NCBI RefSeq assembly: GCF_019320115.1
Contig: NC_089584.1
Coordinates: 102,534,320 to 102,598,319, forward strand
Direction: 5' to 3'
Length of the DNA stretch: 64,000 nucleotides
From: Miscanthus floridulus
Lineage: Eukaryota; Streptophyta; Magnoliopsida; Poales; Poaceae
The first letter of the stretch is position 1, and the number at the start of each line of letters is the position of its first letter. A model generated the notes under the pieces. That model was not told the origin of the DNA, searched no databases, and worked only from the letters and a program-made list of their open reading frames with translations. Shown one piece after another: positions 46,958 to 58,569 of the stretch. A program made the translations under genes and the position numbers.

Positions 46958-48472
46958 ATGGTGGCCAAGAAGCCGCGGGTCGTCGTAGTCGGCGCGGGCG
47001 TGGCCGGCCTCACGGCGGCGCACCGGCTGTGCGCCGCAGGCGGGGACAGGTTCGAGGTGACGGTCGTGGAGGCCGGCGCCCGCGCGGGCGGGCGGGTGCT
47101 CACGTCCGAGTTCGCCGGCCACCGCGTCGAGATGGGCGCCACGTGGATTCAGGGGATCGACGGGAGCCCCGTGTACGCGCTCGCGCGCGACGCCGGCGCG
47201 CTCGCCTGCGGGAACGACCACCCCCCTTACGAGCGCATGGACGGGTTCCCCGAGCGCGTGCTCACGGTCGCCGAGGGCGGAGAGGTGGTCGACACGGACC
47301 GGGTGGCCAGGCCGATCGAGGAGCTGTACAGGGGCATGATGGAGGCCGCGCGCGCCGGCGAGTCCAGCGGCGGAGGGGGCGTAGAGGAGTACCTGAGGCG
47401 CGGCCTCCGAGCGTACCAGGCGGCGCGCCCGGGCGGCGGCGGCAAGGAGCTGGAGGAGGTCGAGGACGCGCTGCTCGCCATGCACATCAACCGGGAGCGG
47501 ACGGACACCTCGGCCGACGATCTCGGCGACCTCGACCTCGCCGCCGAGGGCGAGTACCGCGACTTCCCCGGCGACCACGTCACGATCCCCAGCGGGTACT
47601 CCCGCGTCGTCGACCACCTCGTCGCGGCGCTCCCGCCGGGCACCGTCCTCCTCGGTCTCCGCCTCCGCCGCCTCGACTGGAGCGAGACCCCCGTGCGCCT
47701 TCACTTCGCTGATGGCGCGACGGCGATCGCCGCCGACCACGTCATCCTCACGGTGTCGCTGGGCGTCCTCAAGGCGTGCCTCGGCAAGGATGCCCACGCC
47801 GCGGGCGGGGTCGCCTTCGACCCACCGCTCCCGCAGTTCAAGCGCGACGCCGTCGCGAGGCTCGGTTTCGGCGTCGTGGACAAGCTGTTCATGGAGCTGG
47901 AGGCCGTGCCAGCGGCGAAACCGGAAGGTGGTGGCGGCGGCGGCGGCGGCGGCCAGCCGCTAGCCGCGTCTGCGCCACCGGAGTTCCCGTTCCTACACAT
48001 GGCGTTCCGGGGGTACGTGTCGAAGACCCCGTGGTGGATGCGCGGCACTGAGTCCATCTGCCCCATCCACGCGGGCTCCAGCGTCGCGCTGGCGTGGTTC
48101 GCCGGGCGGGAGGCCCAGCACCTCGAGTCGCTCCCCGACGACGAGGTCATAGGCGGGGTTCACGCCACGCTAGACTCCTTCCTCCCGGCCCCGTCACAAT
48201 GGAGGGTGAAGCGGATCAAGAGGAGCGGGTGGGCCACGGACCCGCTCTTCCTGGGGTCCTATAGCTACGTGGCCGTCGGGTCGAGCGGCGAGGACCTCGA
48301 CCGGATGGCCGAGCCGCTGCCTCGCGGGTCGGACGTTGGTGGTGCGCCGCCGCTTCGCGTTCTGTTCGCCGGCGAGGCGACGCACCGGACGCTCTACTCG
48401 ACGACGCACGCCGCGTACCTGAGCGGTGTGAGGGAGGCCGAGCGGTTGCTGCAGCACTACGGTTACTGTTAG
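46958..48472 (+). CDS. PAO1: Polyamine oxidase, PAO5 / rice PAO1 type
   Basis: Single exon, 504 residues. This flavin amine oxidase clade oxidises spermine and thermospermine, using FAD and releasing hydrogen peroxide; AtPAO5 and rice PAO1 are its known members and are intronless. The FAD-binding GAGVAG motif is at residues 12-17, with VVEAGARAGGRVL following and an EMGATWIQG block near 60. The conserved SGYSRVVDHL, VILTVSLGVLK and GFGVVDKLFMEL segments are in the middle. The C-terminal flavin-contact region reads FAGEATHRTLYSTTHAAYLSG. There is no signal peptide and no C-terminal SKL/SRL-like tripeptide (it ends HYGYC), so it is predicted cytosolic, as for the PAO5 type. A run of about ten Gly (near residues 326-336) is a GGC-repeat expansion in a surface loop. 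The frame is GC-rich throughout, with an overlapping antisense open frame I treat as a shadow. Confidence 0.93.
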   Translation: MVAKKPRVVVVGAGVAGLTAAHRLCAAGGDRFEVTVVEAGARAGGRVLTSEFAGHRVEMGATWIQGIDGSPVYALARDAGALACGNDHPPYERMDGFPERVLTVAEGGEVVDTDRVARPIEELYRGMMEAARAGESSGGGGVEEYLRRGLRAYQAARPGGGGKELEEVEDALLAMHINRERTDTSADDLGDLDLAAEGEYRDFPGDHVTIPSGYSRVVDHLVAALPPGTVLLGLRLRRLDWSETPVRLHFADGATAIAADHVILTVSLGVLKACLGKDAHAAGGVAFDPPLPQFKRDAVARLGFGVVDKLFMELEAVPAAKPEGGGGGGGGGQPLAASAPPEFPFLHMAFRGYVSKTPWWMRGTESICPIHAGSSVALAWFAGREAQHLESLPDDEVIGGVHATLDSFLPAPSQWRVKRIKRSGWATDPLFLGSYSYVAVGSSGEDLDRMAEPLPRGSDVGGAPPLRVLFAGEATHRTLYSTTHAAYLSGVREAERLLQHYGYC

Positions 48473-48669
48473 GCTGCAGACTTGGAGGTGCATTCGCATT
48501 GCACCGACGAGTCGAGGAGACGCATCATATCCTAGCTTTCCTAGGGTTTTTTGCTATGTTTTCTGCCGTTGCTTTGCTTCAACTCTAATGGCGTCTCTCC
48601 ACCCTCCCTACGCTGTTTCGCGTGATTCACGTGGCATGTAGTACAGTAGTATGCTCTTGCTACGTGCTA

Positions 48670-48925
48670 CTCCCTCCGTCCCAAAAAGAGGACTCTATGG
48701 GATGCGTGCAGATCAAATTTTCTCAACTTTGATTAAATTTATAGAAAATATATGCAATATTTTTTTATCTCTAAATAAATTTATTATGAAAGTACATTCA
48801 ACGATCTATTTAATGATACTAATTATGTATTATCAAAATTAATATTCTTTTATATATAATTGGTCAAAATTAAAAGAATGACTTCTCGTGAAGCGAGAAT
48901 GACTTTTATTTTGGGACAGAGGGAG
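48670..48925. mobile_element. Stowaway MITE downstream of PAO
   Basis: 256 bp with ends CTCCCTCCGTCCCAAAA and TTTTGGGACAGAGGGAG, flanked by TA on both sides (48668-48669 and 48926-48927), the Tc1/mariner Stowaway signature. Confidence 0.93.
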
Positions 48926-48980
48926 TACACTACTATGGTATATGGAATTGGGTTTTGAGCTATTCTTTGAACCAACCATG

Positions 48981-49470
48981 TGTCGGTGTTCCGAGTTACC
49001 ACCGACAAGTAAATTTATAGTATTGCGCGTCTGACTTGGACGATGTGTTTAGAGGACACGAGGTTTATAATAGTTCGGGCAGAAAGTCCCTACGTCCAGT
49101 TCGTCGCTGCTGCTCGTTTTACTAGCACTGAAAGTTTGTAGTAGGGGTTACAAACGGGTGAGAGAGGGAAATGATCCTAAGTCTCTGGTGGAAAGAATGA
49201 ATAGGTGCTGAGAGCTCGACTGCTGCTCAGCCATGTGCTCGTGTGTGTTTATCTCGTGGTCCGGCTTCGTGCGGATCTCGATCGATCGGTCGATGGGTCC
49301 ATCCGGCTTGAATCGGATCCCCTTCATGGGACACCCTGTTTTCCCTTTTATAGGCTAAGGAAAAGCGCGAGTTACAGCGAAGAAAAAGGGAAGATCGAGA
49401 GAGAAGAAGGCTTCCAAAATCGTCGGGTCCTTCTTCTCTATGCGGGTCCTGCCGATCCCCAAATTGTTGG
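48981..49470. repeat. Degenerate gypsy LTR fragment
   Basis: TGTCGGTGTTCCGAG, GAGGTTTATAATAGTTCGGG and CCCTACGTCCAG match, in the opposite orientation, blocks of the LTR at 52118-53438. The right end is uncertain and no internal region follows. Confidence 0.6.
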
Positions 49471-49744
49471 CGTTTTCACATTAATAGTGAACTGTGTTTA
49501 GCTATCCAGCTGATAAAGCAGTTGGTGACAGAAAGTTAATCTAGAAATTATGGTATAAGAGAGTTCACGATGCGTCATCGAAATTATGGCACTATCGTTT
49601 AGGCCATATTTCGAAGGGAAGAATAAAAGACTAGTTAAGAATAATATTCTTCCTCCATTAGAGCTCTCATATTTAGAACAATGCAGATAATGCATAAAAG
49701 AAAAGTGTGTAAAGAAAATTAAGAAAGATGCCAAATAAAGCGCA

Positions 49745-51540
49745 GAAATTTTACAGATTATTCACATAGATATATGTGGTCAGTTTCCTGTAAAGAGTGT
49801 GGATGGTAATGATTCATTCATAACATTCACAGATGATTACTCCCGTTATGGCTAAATTTATCCAATCAAAGAAAGAAAAGAATCATTGGATAAATTTACG
49901 ATGTTTAAGGCAAAAGTTGAAAGCCAACACAATTTAAAGATTAAGATAGTCAGGTCTGACCGTAGGAGAGTATTACGGTCGGCATACCCTATATGGTCAA
50001 GTTACTGGACCTTTTGCAAGGTTCTTATAGGAGAATGACATAGTAGCCCAGTATTCTATACCCGAGCGAACCTCAGCAGAATGGAGTAGCTGAAAGAAGC
50101 AATCGTACCTTGATGAATATGGTACGTAATATGATAAGTTACTCCACCTTACAGTTGAGCCTATGGATGGAGGCGTTAAAAACCGCCATTCATATCAATA
50201 AAGTACCAAGTAAGTCGGTGCCCAAAACACCGTATGAGTTATGGATAGAAAGAGTATCCTCACTAAACCACTTGCGTGTGTGGGGAAGCCCTACTGAGGC
50301 TAAAGTATTTAACCCAGACATTGGGAAGCTAGATCCCAAAACAGTAAATTGCCATTTCATTGGCTACCCAGAAAAATCAAAAGGTTTTCGTTTCTACTGT
50401 CAAGAGAGACATACAAAGTTTATGGAAACGAGACACGCTGTCTTCCTAGAGGATGAATTGATGAGGGGGAGCATGGTAGCTTGAGAAATTGACCTTGAAG
50501 AGAAACGGGTGTATGCGTCCACTCCAATGATTCATGAGCCAATTTTCTCACTACCTGCTGTCGCTGCATCGGTAGTGCAAGATACTGTGGTGTCAGCACC
50601 TGTTGTTATTCCACCTATGGCAACAATGAATGACCATGAGGAACCTGTTCTTCAGGATCCTATAGAACCTATTGCCACACAAGAGGGGGAGCAACAACAG
50701 CCTCAAACAGAAGATGTGCCAAATGTGGAGGCCCCTAGAAGGTCTCAAAAAGTTAGAAAATCAGCTATTCCTGCTGATTATAAAGTGTACAACACTGAGG
50801 AATTTTAAATGGCGGATGATCCCACCTTATTTGAAGAAGCCATGAGAAGTGATCATTCATCAAAGTGGCTTGAGGCCATGGAAGATAAAATGAAATCAAT
50901 GAATGTCAATAAAGTTTGGGACTTAGAAATAATTCCTAAAGGAGCCAAAGCAGTAGGCTGTAAATGGGTCTATAAAACAAAACTTGACTCTCAAGGGAAT
51001 ATAGAGAGATATAAAGCGAGACTTGTGGCAAAAGACTTTACGCAAAGAGAAGAAATTGATTACAATAAGACCTTTTCTCTAGTCTCATGTATGGATTCCT
51101 TCAGAATCATAATGCCATTAATGGCACATTACAATTTAGAATTATATCAGATGGATGTAAAGACTACATTTCTAACTGGGGACTTGAAGGAAAATGTTTA
51201 CATGGCACAACCGAAAGGTTTTGTCATAGAATGAAAAGAACGAATGGGATGCCACCTAAAGAAAACCATTTATGGATTAAAATAAGCTTCAAGACAGTGG
51301 TACTTGAAGTTTGATCAGACAATAAGGAATTTTAGGTTTAAAGAGAATATAGAGGATAATTGTGCCTATACAAAGTTTAAGAATGAGAAGTTTATCTTTC
51401 TTGTCCTATATGTGGATGATATCTTACTTGCTAGTAGTGATGTTAGTCTACTATTGGAGACAAAGAAGTTTTTGTCCTCAAAATTTGATATGAAAGATCT
51501 TGGTGAAGCTTTATTCGTTCTATGGATCGAGATTCACTGA
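49745..51540 (+). pseudogene. Copia integrase and reverse transcriptase
   Basis: Fragments: 50110-50484 (LWMEALKTAIHINKVPSKSV, HLRVWGSP, FIGYPEKSKGFRFYC), 50509-50808 (acidic linker ending VRKSAIPADYKVYN), 50809-51234 (WLEAMEDKMKSMNVNKVWDL, GCKWVYKTKLDSQG, YKARLVAKDFTQ, YQMDVKTTFLTGDLKENVYM) and 51304-51540 with the catalytic YVDDILLAS. At least four stops or frameshifts separate these pieces. Confidence 0.85.
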
Positions 51541-52117
51541 GATAGAAGTAAAGGGGTATTAGGACTGTCACAAAAGGCATACATGGAAAAGATCTGAAAG
51601 AAATTCTGTATGCACAAATATAGTCCTTCACCTGTTCCTATAGTCAAGGGTGATAGATATAGGAATTTTAAATGCCCTAGGAACCAATATGAGATCAATC
51701 AAATGAAAGTGGTTCCATATGCTTCAGCTGTCGGAAGCTTGCAATATGCTCAAGTATGTATGCGCCCTGACTTGGTATTTGTTATCAGGTTACTTGACAG
51801 ATTCTAGAGCAATCCTGGAACAGAACACTGTAAATTGGTAAAGAAAGTCTTGCATTATTTGTAAGGAACGAAAGGCCTCATGATGACGTATAGAAGATCT
51901 GATTCACTCTATATAGTGGGATATTCAGATTCTGATTATGCGGGAGATGATACAAAATCCACGTCGAGATATATATTCACTCTCGCAAAGGGGAGCTATT
52001 TCATGGAAAAGCTCAAAGCAAATCTATTGGGTACCTTAGAATGGGGTACCCCAAGCAAAACATCAAAATGGGTTGCTAAAGTCCCATCAAAAAAAGAAAA
52101 AGCTAGAAGGTAAGTCG

Positions 52118-53438
52118 TGGGCCCCTCACCCGCCACGACCAAGCCCACCGGGTCCTCCCCCTCCTCGCCTCGAGCCTCGAGCAGGAGGTCTCGGCATCCT
52201 AACGCCAACTCCGCTTTGCGCGAGCCTCCCCAGGGAAGGCCTCGGCAGGGAACGCCGTCTCCGCCCCGCCCGAGGCTCTCCACGGAAGGCCTCGGCAGGA
52301 AGCGCATTCTCCGTATCGTGCGACGCCTCTCGCGCGAGGCCTCGGCAAGGAGCCTGATCTCCGTCTCGCGCGAGGCCTCATTCTCCGTGTCGCTCGAGGC
52401 CGGCTCGTCCGCGGTCCGTCGCCCCCCGCCTCGGCCGACCCTCCCAACAGCGCGTCACGTCTCATTAATACTTTCAACCACTCCTGCAATCTCAGCCGGA
52501 CAGCGGCTCAATGTCACAGAATGCCCGATGCGACCCGAAGTCGCATCAGCGCCGTACCGGCTGGGACAGGGCACGGCGGGGGTTACCGGCCACTGTGTCC
52601 CAGCACTGTGTCCACGATCAGCACCTGGGACAGGGTATGACGGCTAGGATAGGGCACGGCGGGGGTTACCGGCAACTGTGTCCCAGCACTGTGTCCATGA
52701 TCAGCGCCTGGAACAGGGTATGATGGGGGTTACCGGCCACTGTGTCCCAGGACTGTGTCCACGACCCGCCGCCCGCCCAAGGCCTCGGCAATCTCGGGGT
52801 TCGTGCTTGCCGAGACTCCCCTACCGCAGTACAAGCCTTGGCACCGACCAGGCCTCAGCCTCGCGCACAATCTATCCACCGGGGCTTGCACGTTCGCCGC
52901 CACGTCCGCTCCGAGACATTCCCGGGGCTCCCACGACGCACAGGACCTGATGGGACAACCACGCCGCTCCAGTACTCCAAGGACGGATCGCTCCTACGAC
53001 CACGCCGCCACCAGAACGGGCCACAGGGTTCGGACGTGCCACTCCTATTGGCACGACGTCGCATAGTGATACATGTACTGCCCTCGTCCTCCCTTCAACT
53101 ATAAAAGGAGAGGACTTGGGCCACTTAGAGAGAAAAAGGAAAGACCGAATAACACATACACACGCACACATTCCAGTCGCTTGAGAGCAACGTCTCAGAC
53201 GGCCCACTCACACCCTGCCGAGACCTGGGACTAGTTCCCTCTCTCCCTTAGCTTGTAACCCCCTACTATGAGCACTTCGGTGCAAGGAATACAAGTTCTA
53301 TCCCTCAGACTGGACGTAGGGCGCCGATTGCCCGAACCAGTATAAACCTTGTGTCTCTTTGCATCACTATCCGAAATCGGGAGCACGCAGAACAAATTCA
53401 CTAGTCGGTCGAGGACCCCCCGGTCCGAAACACCGACA
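52118..53438 (-). mobile_element. Gypsy solo LTR inside the copia element
   Basis: On the minus strand it starts TGTCGGTGTTTCGGACC, with GGTTTATACTGGTTCGGGC and CCCTACGTCCAGTC downstream. On the plus strand it starts TGGGCCCCTCACC. It is about 1.3 kb, GC-rich and non-coding. It splits the copia RNase H frame. The flanks AAGTCG and AAATCG are a weak match for a target duplication, so the ends may be off by a few bases. It contains a tandem repeat of about 85 bp. Confidence 0.75.
52560..52765. repeat. Tandem repeat of about 85 bp within the LTR
   Basis: Three units carrying GGGGGTTACCGG, CACTGTGTCCCAGCACTG and TGATCAGCGCCTGG, differing by small changes. Confidence 0.75.
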
Positions 53439-53633
53439 AAATCGTCACTATATCGTCCACAATGTATGACAGTTTGTAGCGTGTTATGAGGCAACGGGGC
53501 AGGTGAACTGGCTAAAGAAGTTCATACCCGGTTTGAAGGTGGTTGATGATATCTATAGACCACTAAAGTTATACTGCGATAATAATCCGACAGTACATTA
53601 TGCTCACAACATAAGTCCAGTGGTGCTGCCAAA

Positions 53634-54179
53634 TAAGCCTGGGCAAAATTCCCGATACCCATTACTTGTACTCGAATTACCCGAACCCGGACCCGAATTA
53701 CCCGAACCCGAGGTACCCGATCCCAAATTCGGATAGCGATTTTGATTACCCGAAATTAGTTTGGGTAATTCGGGTAATATCCCCCGGTACCCAAACTACC
53801 CAAAGATTTATTTTGTCTTTGTATTCATCATGTGTTGTTAGCTGAACCATTTAACTTATCACTTTATTAGAATATAATTCTCTCTATTTGAATGAGTGAC
53901 TGTAATATATTATTCTCTACAAATTGCTATTGAAATTCTATATAAATTGCTGCTGAAATTATGTATAGATCGCTATTGAAATTTAGTGTAGTTTGTTGTT
54001 TTCTGTAAATTTGGGTATATCGGGTAATACCCGAACCCGAACCCGAATTATCGGGTACCCAAATTTGCGGGTAGTGTTTTTTCGGGGGTAATATCGGGTA
54101 GCAATTTTTATTACCCGAATTTTGAATTACCCGAATTACCCGATCCGAAAAAATCGGGTAACTCGAACGCCCAGGCTTA
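53634..54179. mobile_element. hAT MITE with ACCCGAA repeats
   Basis: 546 bp, 11-bp perfect inverted ends TAAGCCTGGGC / GCCCAGGCTTA, and an exact 8-bp target duplication CTGCCAAA (53626-53633 and 54180-54187). Both subterminal regions carry many TACCCGAA / TTCGGGTA motifs. It interrupts the copia RNase H. Confidence 0.92.
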
Positions 54180-54553
54180 CTGCCAAACACATTGACATAG
54201 AGTATTATATTGTGAAAGATAAAGTCCGGGATCAAGTCATGAGTCCTGAGCATATAAGTACAGAAAAGATGCTCGCAGATCCGCTTATAAAAGGCTTACC
54301 ACCAGGTGTTCAGAGAACATGGTGTTCAGAGAATATGTAGCTAGCATGGGTTTAAGGGAAAGCCTAAAATTCTTGGACAAAAGAAGGCCCAAAGATAAGT
54401 ATCTATTTCAAAACAGAGTAGTGTGTTGTAGCTGTTAAATCTATCGACAATGGACCGTGACGATGAGACAAGCTCTATGTGCTAATCTGTAATGGAATGA
54501 ACAAAAGTAAATGCTATAAAATTAAAAGATAGTAATGAGATCAAGGGGGAGAA

Positions 54554-54993
54554 TGTTAATTGATCTCCACCAGCCTATTGGGCCATTGTCTCTGCGCCCT
54601 GATCGGAGACGTCCAACCCTAATACGGTTGATGGGCCCCTGTCGCACAGCACATATAAAAGAGATATGGGATCACAGCTCTAACTACGAGGTTGGTCTGA
54701 GCCGTCGTGAACCACCACGGTAAACCTAATCCGATCAAAGGAGTGCTGCCAGCGACGAGAAGCCCATCGACTCCGCCGTCGCCCCTGCAGGTCACCACCG
54801 GACCACTGGACACATCCAGTGCATCGCCACTACAACGTCCGCCGGAGCTGCCACGACACCGGTGGCCATGTACCGAAAGGGTGACCCATGCTAAGATAAA
54901 ACAACTGTTTCCCCACCTAAATAAGAGGCTTTACGCTGAATCTACTCCGAGAGGTACTCTATGTATTCAACAACGGGTAGCCTCAACCCATCA
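54554..54993 (+). repeat. 3' LTR of the copia element
   Basis: Starts TGTTAATTGATCTCC directly after the polypurine tract AAGGGGGAGAA. It shares GCGCCCTGATCGG, CTAACTACGAGGTTG / CTAATCACGAGGTTG and the ACCTAATC / ACCTGATC block with the LTR at 63603. The right end is approximate. Confidence 0.75.
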
Positions 54994-57250
54994 TGTCCCG
55001 GCTCGATCGCGTCTTTGTCGACAATACCCTGAACACTGTCTTCCCTTCCTCCTTGCTATCTGCTCTCCCCAGACCTACCTCTGACCATACACCAATTCTT
55101 GCGTCCCTCTCCACATCCATCCCCAAATCATCCATTTTTCGGTTTGAAAATTGTTGGCTAAAACACCGTGCTTTTCTCCCCTTCGTCCTGGATTCCTGGC
55201 CTTGTGGTGCACACTCTGATGACGCGGCTGGACATCTTGCTGCTTGCCTCAAGTTGACTCGCTCGACGGCTAAGGTTTGGGCTAGGCATTTCAGGGCGCC
55301 ACCTTCTATCATTCCCAACTGCAAGTTTCTAATACTGCTATTTGACTACTTCGAGGAGCATCGTGGTCTCTCTGTTCATGAACTCCAAGTCAGGGAGCTG
55401 TGTCGGTCGAAGCTTGCGGAGGTTCTCAAGGATCGTGCCGCTTATTGGAAACAACGCTGTAAGCACCGGGCCATCCGCGAAAGGGATGCGAACACGGCCT
55501 TCCACCATGCCCACGCCACGACGCGCATGCACCACAATCGTATCAGGCATATTGAAATATAGGGAACTCTGGTGGCAAATCATGGTGCCAAGGTGGAGGC
55601 GCTGACGACTCACTTCAGAGATCTCCTCGGAGTTTCCGGCCAGTCCGTTTGGAATTTTGATGTGGCTGCTCTGTACCAAGGCTCCCAACAGGCGAGCGCT
55701 TCATTGGTGCTTCCTTTCACTGAAGATGAGGCGAAACAAGCAATTTCAGAGATGAACCGTAACAGCGCTCCGGGACCAGATGGTTTTGGGCCGAGCTTCT
55801 ACAAGGCCGCCTGGTCCGTTGTCAGGCCTCAGGTGTGGGATCTCCTTGTTAATTTCCAACAAGGTGATATCGACCTAGAAAGGATCAACATGTCTTACAT
55901 GGTGCTTATCCCTAAGAAGGCTGGATTTGTGACAGTGGATCCTTTCAGACCAATTTGCCTGCAAAATTGCTCTGTCAAATTGATTGCAAAAGTACCCACT
56001 ATCAGGCTTCAGAAAGAGATATCAGGATTGGTTGACAGCCACCAAACAGGGTTCCTTCAGGGACGATCTATTGCCGAAAGCTTCGTTCATGCAGCAGAGT
56101 TAATTCAGCACTGTTGGAAAAGGAAGAGACCTTCAATCGCTCTAAAGCTGCAAAGGCCGGTGAAGCCAAAGCGGCTTCACCGGTGAAGCCAAAGCCGGTG
56201 AAGTTAGAAAAACTGGTTTTTTTCGGCTTCTAATTCATTTTAACCCCGGCTTACCAAACGGCTTCCCGTTACAGTGTCTCGATTTGCGCAAAATAGATAA
56301 AGCCGAAGCCGGCATAAGCCGTGCCAAAGAGGCGCTAAATGTTTTCCCGCTTCTGAAACTTCTTCACCGCTTGCATGTTGCGGCGGACTCAGCTTGGGCT
56401 CAATGGGCAAGACAGCACATCTCTCTGGCAACCTTGAATGGTATCTCTCTGGCTCTCACTGGGAGGCTTTGCGGTCTCTCCTGCCGCTCTATCAAGCGGT
56501 AACCACTGTCTCCATCGGCGATGGCACAAGAACCTCCTTCTGGTATGACGCTTGGGTGGATGATGAGGCCCTCGCTGACCGCTTCCGTACGCTTCACAGC
56601 CACTGTGCGCGCAAAGGTCTCTGTCGCCCAGCTTCACTCATGCGGTATTGACTGCTCTCAACTTTGGGTGCCTAGATTGTCTCAACAGGCAATGTCTGAG
56701 CTAGATGAGGTTAGATCAATTCTTGAGCAGTCCTCTACAACCGCTGAACCTGACTCCAGGCAAGGCCCTTTCTGCCTTCCGTGTGGAAAATTCGATTCTG
56801 GAAGCCTGTACAGATTGCTCAAGTCCAAGGATGGACAACCGCAGCCGGCAGCCTCCTTCATTTGGGAAAGTCGAGCACCCAGGAGAGTTCAATTTTTCAT
56901 GTGGCTACTCTCGCAGAGGAGGATCCAGTGCCGTGTAAATCTTCTTCGGAAAAAAGTGCTAGATTCTGCAGTTTGTGAAGTCTGCTCCAGCGACGTCGAG
57001 ACGTCCGAGCACGTGGTTTTCGGCTGCCATTTCGCCAAAGAATTCTGGGAAAAGCTCGGCTTCAGCCTGCCCGTGGACTGCAGTGCTCTGTTTGATGATC
57101 TCAGCTCTTTTCAGCGTCCTTCTCATATCCCAGGCAAGCACTTTAGCACTTTCATTGCTCTTTGCTGCTGACAGCTTTGGAAACGTAGGAATGGGGTGGT
57201 CTTCAGATCAGAAAACACAACAATCCAGAATACACTGAAACACAGGCACG
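54994..57250 (+). pseudogene. L1-type LINE fragment
   Basis: Starts in the C-terminus of the endonuclease (SRLDRVFVDNTL ... PRPTSDHTPIL). The RT N-terminal half follows (ISEMNRNSAPGPDGFGPSFY, YMVLIPKKAG, FRPICLQNCSVKLIAK, QTGFLQGRSIAES). The RT core with the YADD site is missing at 56141-56335, where another insertion lies. The 3' part carries the zinc-binding zf-RVT domain (FIWESRAPRRVQFFMWLL ... CEVCSSDVETSEHVVFGC). There is one stop at 55560 and others later. It is 5'-truncated as is usual for LINEs and starts at the copia LTR edge. Confidence 0.85.
56141..56335. mobile_element. MITE-like insertion in the LINE
   Basis: Alternating GCCGGTGAAGCC, GGCTTCACCGG and GCCGAAGCCGGCATAAGCC blocks fold back on each other. 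It begins exactly where the LINE frame (SIALKL) is lost. Clean terminal repeats were not found. Confidence 0.5.
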
Positions 57251-58569
57251 GCTTTGCCACGCCATCGTTGGAGTGGAGCCATTGATAATGTATCCTTTAT
57301 ATTCTGCAAATGGGCATATGTGTATTGACATTTGTTTGGGCCCATATTTAATTTTTTATTTCGTTGTATCTGATAGAGTAGCTGGCCGTGTATTTATCTG
57401 GACAGCACTAAAGAAAAAAGAAATCAGAGTCCCAAACTATAGGGAAGAGGCCAGAAAGATGGATCGGAAACCATTCTCTTTTCAGCAGTACATGGATAGG
57501 ATATGAGAATAAGAAAAAAAAAAGATAGAGACGAAGAATTTTAGACGACGGATTATTAGAGAGTACAACATGTGTACCAATCAGATATACACTATGGCTA
57601 TAAGCATCTGTTAATCGAGAGATAAGAAGGATTTATGAAGCCTGGAATGGATAATGCGTAGAAATCATGTTGTCATTTAAAATCTCTGCTTCTATTAACA
57701 AGCTTGTTATGAAACCTGCATTGGCTTTGCATATAAAACATGAAACTAAGAATGAAGTATTGAAACATTGAGATCCTCTAAGATGGAAACAATCAATTGT
57801 ACTAAAAGGATGTTCAAAATAGGCGCATACTCCCATATTACTTGGAGTACACCAGGGAGAAAGAATCGGGGCTTATACAAATTTCTACTGCACGTTGTGA
57901 CACCTTGCAGCACAAAATCTCCGCTAGAGACCCAGTTGAGACTTGAGAGTGACTATGGTTTTGGGTGGCTAGCATACCAAAGAACATCATCTTCGGATGT
58001 TGAAACTTGTGCAGTTTTGCTGTCGAATGATAACTTTATTTATAGCCTCAAAATTTCAATAGGCCATGAAGAGGACAAGTAGTAGTTTGCTTGCTTGACA
58101 GGGGGCTAGTATATAGATAGCCCTGTCCTCGGCTCTGTTGTTTCATTGTTGTATTCGCCAATTCCATCTTGGAAATTTTAGTATAAAATGACATTAAATA
58201 TATAAAGATGTTCTTTGTCTCCTGACTACCACACAGTAAAGCAATAAGAATTTGTACCAAAAAATTGATCTATGTAAGTATTAGAATCAAATTTAATTAC
58301 AGTTTAAATTTGATTTCTCTAAGTATTATAATATAATGGCATGATCTAATATCTGAGGTCACTGCTATGTACCCACTTACTATATATAAATAGAAAATTC
58401 AATCAATGTGCACTGCATGGACAACACCATGGGCAGTGCCTGGAGATAAAAAAGGGGCTGCAAATCTTGTTATAAGGACAAACACCATGCGTTGGCTGCA
58501 TAACAACTCTTCGAAATCTGTCTTTTTTTTCTTGGAATATGAATCGAATATTAACATATGAATTTTTTA
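57251..58569. other. Intergenic, no gene recognised
   Basis: AT-rich DNA between the LINE and the PIF element. Open frames of 77 and 104 codons (57273-57506, 57768-58082) show no known domain. The region could hold introns of the gene whose exon lies at 63307-63442. Confidence 0.4.

Larger units (their letters stand above)
49520..54993 (+). mobile_element. Ty1/copia element, 5'-truncated and nested
   Basis: Order of domains: GAG-pre-integrase remnant (from about 49520), integrase core (IDICGQFPVKSVDGNDSFITFTDDYSR near 49770; ending in the MSYS..LWMEALKTAIHI region), reverse transcriptase (50809-51540), RNase H (split across 51890-52100 and 53490-53630), polypurine tract and 3' LTR. The Ty1/copia order integrase before RT is clear. 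The 5' LTR and gag are missing. Two later insertions lie inside it: a gypsy LTR (52118-53438) and a hAT MITE (53634-54179). It resembles grass Hopscotch-type elements, a tentative assignment. Confidence 0.85.

Noticed and set aside
46808..47797. 329-codon minus-strand open frame
   Set aside because: It is a shadow of the GC-rich PAO gene, has biased Arg/Ala/Val/Gly composition and no known domain.
57273..58082. Two short open frames between the LINE and PIF elements
   Set aside because: There is no family resemblance, splice pattern or codon bias to support them.
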